Shown here: piece after piece, positions 9,361-17,880 of the stretch
How the letters are laid out: every line of letters begins with the position of its first letter
How positions within the stretch are numbered: the stretch's first letter is position 1
NCBI RefSeq assembly: GCF_000260435.1
Contig: NZ_BACQ01000023.1
Coordinates: 1-62,291, forward strand
Source: Lacticaseibacillus zeae DSM 20178 = KCTC 3804
GTDB lineage: Bacteria > Bacillota > Bacilli > Lactobacillales > Lactobacillaceae
Reading direction: 5' to 3'
DNA length: 62,291 nt
Translations under genes and position numbers: made by a program
Notes under the pieces: generated by a model
Database searches by the model: none
What the model was told of the DNA's origin: nothing
Seen by the model: the letters and a program-made list of their open reading frames with translations, nothing else

Positions 9361-9900
9361 TTATAGATAAGATGCTGTCGCAACCAGCAGGCACTTGCTG
9401 CGACCCGTTGCTGCGTTGACAAGTTGATGTTGTTTCGTTGCGTGAAAATAAATGGTTTCGCCTTTTTTGGCAACATAAGCCTGATCGCCCAGCAGCAGTT
9501 TTACTTTGCCGCTGACAACGTAAACAAAGGTCTCAGCCGGAGATGGTTCAAACGTTTTAAAAATGCCGTCCGGGGCAAAATCAATCATCACCGGCTCCAT
9601 CTCATTCTCATTACTTTCCGGTACCAACCACTTCAGTTGATAGCCTTTGTCTTCATCCAGATAAGTGACCTGATCTTCTTCGTGGTAAACCAGCGAATCA
9701 ACCGGCTCTTCCCGGAAAAAGTCTGCTGGAGACTCGCCTAAAACGCTCAGAATATCAAAGAAAGTCTCGAGTGACGGTGAACTCTGGTCATGTTCAACCT
9801 GCGAAATATACCCTTTCGATAAGTCGGTCCGCTCCCCGAGTTCTTCCTGTGTCAGGTTTTTTCGAATGCGCAGATCACGAATTTTACTACCAATATCCAT
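9361..9900 (-). CDS. XRE-cupin transcriptional regulator of the pot operon
   Basis: A 179-residue two-domain regulator. An N-terminal XRE helix-turn-helix (about residues 5-62, [20 protein letters not shown]) is joined to a C-terminal cupin barrel (about 105-178, with [20 protein letters not shown]). This is the PuuR/YdcN-type layout known to sense small metabolites, and polyamine is the obvious candidate here. It is the first gene of the potABCD operon, 13 bases ahead of potA. A perfect inverted repeat 31 bases upstream of its start is the likely autoregulatory operator. Confidence 0.88.
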   Translation of the reverse strand: MDIGSKIRDLRIRKNLTQEELGERTDLSKGYISQVEHDQSSPSLETFFDILSVLGESPADFFREEPVDSLVYHEEDQVTYLDEDKGYQLKWLVPESNENEMEPVMIDFAPDGIFKTFEPSPAETFVYVVSGKVKLLLGDQAYVAKKGETIYFHATKQHQLVNAATGRSKCLLVATASYL

Positions 9901-9930
9901 GGCACACCGCCTTTTTAGGTTTCGTTAAAC

Positions 9931-9985
9931 TAAACTTCAAGTTTACTGACTCTGCCTATTATACAAATGTCATGCACCAACGCAA
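9931..9985 (-). promoter_or_regulatory. Promoter and operator of the pot operon
   Basis: On the minus strand a -10 TATAAT (9958-9963) is preceded 16 bases upstream by TTGCGT as a plausible -35. TAAACTTCAAGTTTA, a perfect 7+1+7 palindrome at 9931-9945, lies just downstream of the expected transcription start. That position suits repression by the XRE-cupin protein encoded immediately after it. The regulator-operator link is inferred. Confidence 0.6.
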
Positions 9986-10073
9986 GCTTTTATAACTGAG
10001 ATGGGCAAAATATTTTCAAGCGGGACTGCCTAGATGAGAATTTAATGAATATCGCCACAAATCGGTAGCAGCA

Positions 10074-10121
10074 CAAAAACGGCGGCATCGCATTTTCTTT
10101 TAAGAAAAGGATGCCGCCGTT
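10074..10121 (-). terminator. Terminator after the antiporter gene
   Basis: AACGGCGGCATC pairs with GATGCCGCCGTT; a second small AAGAAAA/TTTTCTT pairing sits inside the loop. Read on the minus strand it is followed by five T. It separates the antiporter from the pot promoter. Confidence 0.85.
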
Positions 10122-10168
10122 CGTTTATCTATTGAGAATAGTGCTGCTCTGTAGCCGGGCTTCTAAGA

Positions 10169-12280
10169 TCAGACTTCCTCCAAAGACGTCAGAGTCGCTG
10201 CGTTTTCGGTAAAGTTGACATTTTGATTCAGCCGCTGGGCCATCGTCATGGTGATGTAGCCTTTTTCCATCAAATCATGGATGGCTGTTCGTTCTGCGGC
10301 AAACGCGATGGCGCGCAATCGACTTAGCTCATGTTCGTACTGGGTGGATTTATGCGTATTCAATGCCTTGACCGAGGCGATGCGATTGCGATATTGAACA
10401 ATCAATGAATAAATCACCTGGCGATTGTAATGGTGGGCCTTGTTTTCCTTTTGGCGGAGAAACTTCGACAAGTACTTCAACCCGCCTTTTGCCGTTTCTT
10501 TTTCAATGAATAATTTCTCGTTAAAGAAGCGATGCGAGCGGTTTTGCTCACTGGCCACGGTGTACCAGAAGTGTGATAGGCGCAATGCCGAGCGGTCAAA
10601 AAGCATCCGCAACGTTGGCCGCCCCGATCGTTTGGCCATGGAGTCCAGATCATCCATTCGGTGCTTTAATCGCTTGCGTGCTTTGGCATAACTCTTCGAC
10701 ATGATTTTGTTTTCCCGCCACAAATCGTCCAATGCATATAATTCGCCTTGAACACCGACTTTGCGCAGGTCAAGTTCGTCTTGGACCAGTGGCGGAATTG
10801 CGGCACCGGTGTCTTCAGCCAGTTCCAGTCGCCGAATCAGATTCTGATATTCCGCGATGAGATCCAATGCCGCTTTTTGATTATTTTCCCGGCGCTCTGA
10901 TTCAACGCGGCGCACGGCCATTTGGTACACAAACATCTGCGCCTGACTCATCGAAATAATCCGGACATCATTGGCGTGATCCTCATCAACTTCAGTCTCA
11001 TCATCAGTCGCCGCGATGGTGGAACCACGCGTTTGCAAAGGTGCGACAGATCGGGTTACGATCGGCAAGGCTATGATCGCAACAATCAGACTCAGCACCA
11101 CAACGCCTGCCGCAATAAATAACATCAGGCTGCGCTCAGGGAACGGATCACCATTGGCCAGTGCAGCCGGTACGGCAAACACCCCGACCAAGGTGATGGC
11201 ACCGCGAACTCCTGAAATGCCACTCAACAAGGCTGCGCGCCATGAAGGCTGGTTGCCTTTTGACCGCACTGTCAGCAACATGTAGCCATAAATCCATAAG
11301 GTTCGCAAAATCAGAATGCCCAGATAGACCAACACGACAAAGCCGAGTGCCTGTAACGTGCTGACTTCATGATCAGCAATCGTATCGCGCATCGCCACCG
11401 GAAGCTCAATGCCCAGAATCAGGAAAATAATTCCGTTAAGCGTGTAAACAATTAAATCCCAAGTCCGCTCTGACACGATTCTTAGTTCCGGCAAAGCGGC
11501 CACATATCGATTGTGTTGTGTATTGCTCAGTAACCCCGCCACAACCACAGCAATGACGCCGGAAGCATGCATGAACTCGTCAACAATCAAATAAATAAAA
11601 AATGGCGTTAACACCTGCAAAATCGTATGCAGAATCACATCATTGATCCCTTGTTGCAACAGCCAGTTACGACTCAAGTTGATGATCCCGATTAAAACAA
11701 GCCCAGCCATTGCGCCAACTAACGCCACATAGAAGAAATCCTGAACCGCGTGTCCAAAAGCAAATGTCCCGGTCAGCGTTGCGGCAATACCATATTTGAA
11801 GCCGATCAAGCCGCTGGCATCATTGATCAGGCTTTCACCGCTGACCAAGTGCAAGACCCCACTCGGCAGATGCGTCCGCTTGGCCAGGCTCTGAACCGCA
11901 ATCGGATCAGTCGGGCTGAGAATCGCGGCCAAGGCAAAACTTGCAGGCAGCGGCAATGGCGGGATCAGGAAATGAATCAAGTAACCGCCAACCAACATCG
12001 TTGCAAAGACCAGAAAAATCGCATTTCCGATGATCGGACCGCGCAATTCCCACAACTCCCGCCGTGGAAAATGCCGCCCATCGTAATACAAAAGCGGCGC
12101 AATGAACAAAAGCATGAACCAGTCAGTCGCTAAGTTTATCGTTAAATGAAAAAACAAAGCCGCGCCGAGTCCCAGCGCGACTTGAATCAAAGATACCGGG
12201 ACAGCGACAATGTAGTGGCTGAGCACGTTTGACACGATGACCAGCGCCATCAAAAACAAGACGGCTTCGACTAAATGCAT
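10169..12280 (-). CDS. CPA1-family Na+/H+ antiporter
   Basis: A 703-residue monovalent cation:proton antiporter. The first 400 or so residues carry about twelve helices and the CPA1 signatures SPTDPIAV and GESLINDASG, whose acidic residues bind the ion. The last 300 residues are a hydrophilic helical cytoplasmic tail, as in NhaP-type proteins with long C-termini. It should exchange cytoplasmic Na+ (or K+) for protons and help pH and salt tolerance, in the same role as the P2-type ATPase at 2077. The ATG follows GAAAGGGG. Confidence 0.88.
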   Translation of the reverse strand: MHLVEAVLFLMALVIVSNVLSHYIVAVPVSLIQVALGLGAALFFHLTINLATDWFMLLFIAPLLYYDGRHFPRRELWELRGPIIGNAIFLVFATMLVGGYLIHFLIPPLPLPASFALAAILSPTDPIAVQSLAKRTHLPSGVLHLVSGESLINDASGLIGFKYGIAATLTGTFAFGHAVQDFFYVALVGAMAGLVLIGIINLSRNWLLQQGINDVILHTILQVLTPFFIYLIVDEFMHASGVIAVVVAGLLSNTQHNRYVAALPELRIVSERTWDLIVYTLNGIIFLILGIELPVAMRDTIADHEVSTLQALGFVVLVYLGILILRTLWIYGYMLLTVRSKGNQPSWRAALLSGISGVRGAITLVGVFAVPAALANGDPFPERSLMLFIAAGVVVLSLIVAIIALPIVTRSVAPLQTRGSTIAATDDETEVDEDHANDVRIISMSQAQMFVYQMAVRRVESERRENNQKAALDLIAEYQNLIRRLELAEDTGAAIPPLVQDELDLRKVGVQGELYALDDLWRENKIMSKSYAKARKRLKHRMDDLDSMAKRSGRPTLRMLFDRSALRLSHFWYTVASEQNRSHRFFNEKLFIEKETAKGGLKYLSKFLRQKENKAHHYNRQVIYSLIVQYRNRIASVKALNTHKSTQYEHELSRLRAIAFAAERTAIHDLMEKGYITMTMAQRLNQNVNFTENAATLTSLEEV

Positions 12281-12313
12281 TGTGGGGCCCCTTTCTTTTA
12301 TTTTGAATGTAGG

Positions 12314-13216
12314 CTACGACTGCAAGGGTTCGCCAATGATGCGGACTTCAGTTTCCAAATCGACACCAAATTTGGCTTTAACCGTTTTCTGGATCAGGTG
12401 AATCATATCCAGATAATCAGTAGCAGTTGCGTCGCCTAAATTGATGATAAAGCCTGCATGCTTCATTGAAACCTGCGCACCACCAATAATGTGGCCTTGC
12501 AGTCCGGCCTTTTGAATCATCGGGCCGACAAAATGATGCGGCGGCCGCTTAAAGACTGAACCGCAAGACGGATATTCCAATGGCTGTTTAGCCGCCCGTC
12601 TTGCATTCAGTTCGTCCATTTTGGCGCGAATTGCCGGTTTATCGCCGGGTTTCAGGGAAAAAGTAACGCTTAAGACAACATCGCCGGTATCCTGAACAAT
12701 ACTATGGCGATACCAGAACTTCAATTCGCGATGGTTATAGGTTTTGAATTCACCTGCGCGCGTCAACACATGGGCGCTGCTGATAACATTGCAGACTTCA
12801 CCGCCGTATGCCCCAGCATTCATGAAAAGTGCGCCGCCGACACTACCTGGAATCCCGGCCGCGAACTCAAGACCGGTCAATCCGGCGCGATACGCAGCTT
12901 CGGTCGTGTCAATGAGGCGTGCGCCAGCCTGAGCCGTTACGGTGTTATCGTTCACCGTAATCTCGTTCATGGCCGTCAAAATCAAGACCAGCCCACGGAT
13001 ACCGCCATCGCGCACAATTAAATTACTTGCGTTTCCGATGACCGTCAAAGGCAAATGCTGTTCCCGCGCCGATTCAACCAGAGTCCGGACCTCGGCAACG
13101 TTTTTAGGAAAAGCCAGTAAATCGGCTGGCCCACCGGTTTTTGTAAACGTATAATGGCTTAACGGTTCATCATGCATGATAGTGATCCCTTCAAGCATCC
13201 GTGGTGCATCTACCAC
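12314..13216 (-). CDS. murB: UDP-N-acetylenolpyruvoylglucosamine reductase
   Basis: A 300-residue MurB, the FAD-dependent NADPH reductase that makes UDP-N-acetylmuramate in peptidoglycan synthesis. The FAD-binding motif ([25 protein letters not shown]) is at about residues 30-72. The catalytic serine lies in CGSVFKRP, and the C-terminal TEVRIIGEP carries the conserved Glu. The start is uncertain: the open frame allows a TTG at 13234, but AAAGGA lies between it and the GTG at 13216, nine bases before that GTG, so the GTG is preferred. Divergent from exoA. Confidence 0.92.
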   Translation of the reverse strand: MVDAPRMLEGITIMHDEPLSHYTFTKTGGPADLLAFPKNVAEVRTLVESAREQHLPLTVIGNASNLIVRDGGIRGLVLILTAMNEITVNDNTVTAQAGARLIDTTEAAYRAGLTGLEFAAGIPGSVGGALFMNAGAYGGEVCNVISSAHVLTRAGEFKTYNHRELKFWYRHSIVQDTGDVVLSVTFSLKPGDKPAIRAKMDELNARRAAKQPLEYPSCGSVFKRPPHHFVGPMIQKAGLQGHIIGGAQVSMKHAGFIINLGDATATDYLDMIHLIQKTVKAKFGVDLETEVRIIGEPLQS

Positions 13217-13350
13217 AACATCAGGTCCTTTCAAAAAGACTACTTATATATTTTAGCAGAAATTGAGGCTTGTGAACACTTACCTCTCCGTGCGTTTGTT
13301 AGAAAAGTCTAGTAGAATAAAAGAGCAATGTAGCGATAGGAGTGAACGTT

Positions 13351-14109
13351 TTGAAATTAATTTCATGGAACGTGAATGGCTTGCGGGCCGTCTTAAAAAA
13401 AGACTTTATGACCATTTTTAATGAACTGGATGCTGATTGGTTTTGTCTTCAGGAAACCAAAATGCAGGCAGGCCAAGTGAAGCTTGACCTTCCTGGCTAC
13501 TATCAGTATTTTAACTACGCGGAACGCAAAGGCTATTCAGGCACCGCGATTTTTACGAAACACGAACCGCTCAATGTGACTTACGGCATGGGCATTCCCG
13601 AGCACGATAAGGAAGGCCGCATCATTACGCTTGAATATCCCAAGTTTTACTTGATGACGGTTTACACTCCCAACTCTGGCGGCGAGCTCAAGCGACTCGA
13701 TTATCGTCAACAGTGGGATAAGGATTTTCGTGCCTACACTAACCAGTTGGCGGAAAAAAAGCCGCTTGTGTATTGCGGCGATTTAAACGTTGCTCATGAA
13801 CCGATCGACCTTAAGAATGATAAGACCAATCACCATAACGCTGGGTTCACCGATGAGGAACGTGCCGATTTTACCAAGCAGCTTAAGAGCGGCTTTATCG
13901 ACACTTTCCGCCATCTGTATCCCAATACGGTCACTTATTCTTGGTGGAGCTATCGGTTCCACGCGCGCGCCAATAATGCCGGGTGGCGGATTGACTACTT
14001 TGTTGCCAGTTCAAACTTTCAGCCGTATGTCAAAGATGCCAAAATTTTAACCGACGTCATGGGCAGTGATCACTGTCCGGTTGAACTCATCACGCAGGAT
14101 TTACTATAG
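13351..14109 (+). CDS. exoA: Exodeoxyribonuclease III
   Basis: A 252-residue member of the EEP (exonuclease-endonuclease-phosphatase) fold, an AP endonuclease and 3'-5' exonuclease for base-excision repair. Visible active-site blocks are SWNVNG (Asn), LQETKM (Glu), the GDLNVAH segment (Asp/Asn) and the terminal SDHCPVEL (Asp/His). The TTG at 13351 is used as start because AGGAG lies eight bases upstream and the protein then begins KLISWNVNG as in the family; a GTG at 13342 has no ribosome site. It precedes the exonuclease at 14122 by 12 bases. Confidence 0.93.
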   Translation: MKLISWNVNGLRAVLKKDFMTIFNELDADWFCLQETKMQAGQVKLDLPGYYQYFNYAERKGYSGTAIFTKHEPLNVTYGMGIPEHDKEGRIITLEYPKFYLMTVYTPNSGGELKRLDYRQQWDKDFRAYTNQLAEKKPLVYCGDLNVAHEPIDLKNDKTNHHNAGFTDEERADFTKQLKSGFIDTFRHLYPNTVTYSWWSYRFHARANNAGWRIDYFVASSNFQPYVKDAKILTDVMGSDHCPVELITQDLL

Positions 14110-14121
14110 GAGCGTGAAATA

Positions 14122-14664
14122 ATGGATTTTATTGCCATGGACTTTGAAACCGCCAATCGCAAACGGGCCTCAGCCTGTTCGCTTGCCTTAGTGGTTGTGC
14201 AGCAAAATCGGGTTGTCGATAGTTTTTATACGCTCATCAACCCGCAGATGCGCTTTGACCCGCAAAATATTCGCATTCACGGGATCACACCGGATATGGT
14301 TCAAAACCAGCCGACTTTTGACCAGGTTTGGCCGCATATCCAGATGTTTTATACTCCGGGTCGCATTGTCACGGCTCACAATGCCCCGTTCGATGTGTCG
14401 GTGTTGCGCCTGACACTTGACCGGTATGGCATCACTGCGCCGCGCTATCAGGTGATCGACACTGTTCGGACTTCACGGCAATTTTTACCGAAGCTGCCAA
14501 ATCATCGGTTGGATACGGTCAGTGCAGCGTTAAAAATCCCACTGGAACATCACCACAACGCGTTGGCAGATAGTTATGCCTGCGCGCGGATTCTCATTGC
14601 CGAGAACAAACATTTTGGTGAAGCCCGAACGAAAGCTATGATGAAGTTGGCTAAGGCCGGTTAA
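14122..14664 (+). CDS. DnaQ-like (DEDDh) 3'-5' exonuclease
   Basis: A 180-residue exonuclease domain protein. Motif I is DFETA (residues 7-11), motif II lies around TAHNAPFDVSVL, and motif III is HHNALADSYACARIL with the DEDDh histidine. It resembles free-standing DNA polymerase III epsilon-like proteins of lactobacilli, which also recall BRCT-lacking DinG/PolC exonuclease domains. It sits 12 bases after exoA with its own GGAG, so the two probably form a repair operon. It may proofread or trim DNA ends; the substrate is not shown. Confidence 0.88.
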   Translation: MDFIAMDFETANRKRASACSLALVVVQQNRVVDSFYTLINPQMRFDPQNIRIHGITPDMVQNQPTFDQVWPHIQMFYTPGRIVTAHNAPFDVSVLRLTLDRYGITAPRYQVIDTVRTSRQFLPKLPNHRLDTVSAALKIPLEHHHNALADSYACARILIAENKHFGEARTKAMMKLAKAG

Positions 14665-14674
14665 TACCAAAGCG

Positions 14675-15046
14675 AAAGAGGCTGAGCCATAATTTTGCGC
14701 GAACGTTCGCAGATTAGTAAATCCCGAACGATTTAAAAGTTTTAGGCAATAAATTCCTTGCCGTGCCAAACTCCGCAATCTCCGGCCAGCTGGGGCTGGA
14801 ACGCTGTGACGGCGCTTTGAGCCAGAAAACCGCTGTCTCAAAGTCGCCTAACAACATCAGCGACAAGATCGGTCACTGTGTTGTTTGCACGGCTGAGCCC
14901 CATCTGGCCTACGATTGCTCCGCCTTGGCACTCATATCTTAAATAACTCCACCGTATTACCATAGGGAAACAAAAAAGCGAACATACGCTTATCATCACG
15001 GTATGTTCGCTTTTTATTGTGGCTATGAATTATGACTCAGCCTTTT
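14675..15046 (+). repeat. Structured intergenic element, copy A
   Basis: First copy of a dispersed element. The 5' core (14763-14792) and 3' core (14893-14932) are identical to copies B and C and pair to form the basal stem: GTGCCAA with TTGGCAC, GCAATC with GATTGC, GGCCAG with CTGGCC, TGGGGCT with AGCCCCA. Above it lie a closing stem (14803-14808 with 14888-14893, using a G-U pair), a hairpin at 14815-14843, and a second hairpin at 14850-14885 with loop AAGATCG. A terminator-like hairpin (14978-15010) and a conserved tail follow. This copy alone has an extra 5' arm: GAGGCTGAGCCATAATT at 14678 is an inverted copy of the tail end at 15028-15044. It fills the gap between convergent genes. Confidence 0.8.
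14978..15015. terminator. Bidirectional terminator hairpin of element A
   Basis: GCGAACATAC pairs with GTATGTTCGC, flanked by A-rich sequence on the left and TTTTT on the right. It can terminate both the exonuclease transcript (plus) and the ABC exporter transcript (minus). Confidence 0.7.
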
Positions 15047-15072
15047 TAAAAGATAGCGTTGTTCCTGCAATA

Positions 15073-16332
15073 TCACTTTTTAGCAACGCTACGCTCAGAT
15101 TTCCAAATGCTAAAGGACGTTTTCATCGACTGCCACAAGCCTGAACCGGAGTAAACCAATACATTGTTCCGGTAGACTTTTACCGTAAACATGGTAAACA
15201 GCACGAGGAAGACGAGGCTGATGGCGACGCTGATCCACGCCTCGCCCATGCTGGCCCGTCCTAGTGACATCTGGGTGGGCATCACGAAGACATTCAGGAA
15301 TGGAACATAGCTGGTAATCTGTGCCAATGCCGAATCGCTTGACTGAGCCGCAATCGTAATGAAATACCCAATCAACCCCAACATGCTAATCGGCATAGCT
15401 GCCTGCTGAACCTGTTCCTGATTGGAAACCAGCGAACCGGTCAACGCCGCCAGTACTGAGTAGGTCAAGGTGCCGATGATGAAGAAAACGACAATCATCG
15501 CTGTGGTGCCAGACACCAGAATCGAAAAGTCAAACTGTTTCAAAACACCGGACACAAACGACTGATTTTTGACGAATTGCCAACTAATCACCCCGGCAAC
15601 CACATAAATTGCTAGCTGCGTCAGTAACAGCGCGAAGATTCCGGCCAGTTTACCGAAGAATTGGGTGGTCGCGCTCACCGAGGACAAAAGAATCTCCATA
15701 ATGCGCGAGCCTTTTTCCGTGGCAATTTCCTGAGCAAGAATCGAGCCGTAAACCATGGTCACCATCAAGATTAAAATCATGGCCACAACCGCAACCCCGT
15801 GATTCATCAATTGCGTTGAGTTTGACTTGGTCACCTGTTTGCCGTTTTCAATGGCCACCGTTTTGGTGCTGACCATTGGCGGTTGCGTCAGTGCACTGAC
15901 CTGCGCTGCCGTGAGATGCATACTTGCCGCGGTGCTGCTAAGTTTCAAGCCACTGAGTGCCGTGACCAAAGTGGTTTTATCAACCTCTTGGCCGTTATCC
16001 CGCGAAACATAGCGCGAACGGAATTGATCTTTGGCATTGACAGTTAAAATGCCGTCAACTTTCTCATCGTTCAGCGCCGCATCAGCCTTTTTACTCGATG
16101 AGTACACTTTAAAATGCAAATCATCGTTGTTTTGCTTACTTAATGCTTGGCTGACCGCGCTGACGTCACTGACAACTGCCACTTGGGCGGGTGCCTGCGT
16201 TTTGGCAATGTAAAAAGCAATGCCGAATCCAATCGCCAGAAAAAGCAATGGCGATAAGACCAAAAAGATCCACGAACCGCTTTTGGCATTCTTTTTGTAA
16301 ACCTGACTCATGACGACCCAGAATTTATGCAT
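15073..16332 (-). CDS. ABC-2 type permease (NatB/EcsB-like sodium or drug exporter)
   Basis: A 419-residue ABC-2 permease. One N-terminal helix (about residues 18-38) leads to a large extracellular domain of some 140 residues, then five further helices. The overall order is that of NatB-like Na+ exporters. The ATG at 16332 is chosen because it overlaps the original end of the ATPase gene (stop at 16325-16327), as is normal for coupled partners; a GTG three codons earlier is possible. The reading frame is intact, but its ATPase partner carries a premature stop, so export activity is doubtful unless the short ATPase works. Confidence 0.82.
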   Translation of the reverse strand: MHKFWVVMSQVYKKNAKSGSWIFLVLSPLLFLAIGFGIAFYIAKTQAPAQVAVVSDVSAVSQALSKQNNDDLHFKVYSSSKKADAALNDEKVDGILTVNAKDQFRSRYVSRDNGQEVDKTTLVTALSGLKLSSTAASMHLTAAQVSALTQPPMVSTKTVAIENGKQVTKSNSTQLMNHGVAVVAMILILMVTMVYGSILAQEIATEKGSRIMEILLSSVSATTQFFGKLAGIFALLLTQLAIYVVAGVISWQFVKNQSFVSGVLKQFDFSILVSGTTAMIVVFFIIGTLTYSVLAALTGSLVSNQEQVQQAAMPISMLGLIGYFITIAAQSSDSALAQITSYVPFLNVFVMPTQMSLGRASMGEAWISVAISLVFLVLFTMFTVKVYRNNVLVYSGSGLWQSMKTSFSIWKSERSVAKK

Positions 16333-17221
16333 GTGTTTCACCCACTTTCAAGCGGAAAATCTCATCAAGCGTTGGCGGTTGTTGCCGAAATTCCGGTATG
16401 TACCCATTGGCGACCGCTTTTTCAAAAATCTGGCGGCCCACTGCCGGATCTGCCAGCGTCAATTCAAATTCCTGACCATGTTGACGAATATTCGTCACAC
16501 CGTCAAAGGCTTACAAGTCTTCCTGGGATAAGCCTGACTCAATGAAGAGTTTCGTCCGGCCAAAGCTTTCGCGGATATCACCGACAGCGCCGTTTAAGAC
16601 CATTTTTCCTTGCTTCAGCATCACCAAATGATCCGAGATGGCTTCGACATTGGCCATATCGTGGCTGGAATAAATAATCGCCGCGCCATTGTCTTTTAGC
16701 ATCTCAATACCAGCCATTAACAAGCTCGCATTGACCGGATCCAGTCCTGAGAAAGGCTCATCTAGGATCACCAGTTTAGGCATATGAATCATGGTCGCAA
16801 TCACTTGCACTTTTTGCTGGTTACCTTTGCTCAGGTCCTTGATTTTATCGGTTGCCTTGCCTTTAACCTGAAAACGTTCCAGCCATTCGGGAATCCGGGC
16901 TTTCACATCCGCCGTCTTCATCCCGCGCAATCGGGCAAAATAAATAATCTGATCCTGCACGCGCATCTTCGGGTATAAACCGCGTTCTTCAGGCAAATAG
17001 CCGATGATGTCATAATCCTTGGCCGTTAACGGGTGGTCATTCCAGGTAATCGTTCCGGAGTCTGGGGTCAAAAAATTCAAAATCATTCGAAACGTTGTTG
17101 TTTTACCGGCACCGTTTTGGCCAATTAGTCCCATAATTTCGCCAGGCTTGACGGTAAAACTCACATCATCAACCGCCGTCATGGTGCCAAAAGTCTTGAC
17201 GAGATCTTTAACTGCTAACAT
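16325..17221 (-). pseudogene. ABC exporter ATPase with an in-frame stop codon
   Basis: The open part (16511-17221) gives 236 residues with Walker A GQNGAGKT at 34-41, the signature LSKGNQQKVQ and Walker B LVILDEPFSGLDP. A TAA at 16511-16513 ends it after SGLSQEDL, but the same frame continues without interruption for about 61 codons (AFDGVTNIRQHGQEFELTLA onward) to a stop at 16325, overlapping the permease start. This downstream piece is the normal C-terminal accessory domain, ending PPTLDEIFRLKVGE. A point mutation to TAA is the simplest explanation. The nucleotide-binding core is complete, so a shortened but active ATPase is possible. Sequencing error is the alternative. Confidence 0.82.
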
Positions 17222-17337
17222 TGCACACCTACTTTCTTAATTCATGTCATGCTCCACATTGCTAACAGTGTAGCATGTATACTTTGCTTATCAAAATATA
17301 ATTTTTAACTATCATAGCCAATGATTAACCTGTTACA

Positions 17338-17382
17338 CTAAAAATAGCACTAGAGCCACCACTGGTCTTAGTGCTATTTTAG
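17338..17382 (-). terminator. Terminator after tsaE
   Basis: ACTAAAATAGCACTA pairs with TAGTGCTATTTTTAGT on the minus strand, with a 15-base loop. It lies 34 bases after the tsaE stop codon; the T-rich strand of the stem acts as tail. Confidence 0.7.
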
Positions 17383-17415
17383 TTGAAGTTAAAATAAAAA
17401 TCATTGGCGCTACGC

Positions 17416-17880
17416 TCATTTTAAGCTCTGAAGCAATGTTTCATAGCGCTTACCCTGAGGAACAAATTCAAGATGACGGGTTGTATCCGACTGCTCATCT
17501 TTTTGAAAGTGCACCAGCAAATCGGCTTCGGGTTCGCTTGCACCCAGAAAATCCGGCCATTCAACGACTGAAACGCCGTCACCTTCAAAGTATTCTTCAA
17601 GTCCAAGATCTTCGGCACCACCATCTTCCAAGCGATAAAGATCCATATGATACAGTGGCAGCCGACCGTGACGATATTCGCGAATAATCGTAAACGTCGG
17701 GCTTTTGACATAATCCGTAATACCCAGTCCCTTAGCCAAACCTTTGGTAAAGCTGGTTTTGCCAGCGCCAAGATCACCATCCAAGAGAAGGACATCTCCT
17801 ACCTGTAAATGCGGACCTAGCGAAGCGGCGAATGACTGTAGTTCGGCTTCGCTGGTAAAATCTTTTTTCAAACTTGTCAT
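17416..17880 (-). CDS. tsaE: tRNA threonylcarbamoyladenosine biosynthesis ATPase TsaE
   Basis: A 154-residue P-loop ATPase (Walker A GDLGAGKT at 35-42, then SPTFTIIREY and HMDLYRL), the standard TsaE pattern. It helps TsaB/TsaD attach threonylcarbamoyl to A37 of ANN-reading tRNAs. Its ATG overlaps the pta stop codon (ATGA), so the two genes are translationally coupled, an arrangement common in lactobacilli. Length is normal. Confidence 0.93.
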   Translation of the reverse strand: MTSLKKDFTSEAELQSFAASLGPHLQVGDVLLLDGDLGAGKTSFTKGLAKGLGITDYVKSPTFTIIREYRHGRLPLYHMDLYRLEDGGAEDLGLEEYFEGDGVSVVEWPDFLGASEPEADLLVHFQKDEQSDTTRHLEFVPQGKRYETLLQSLK

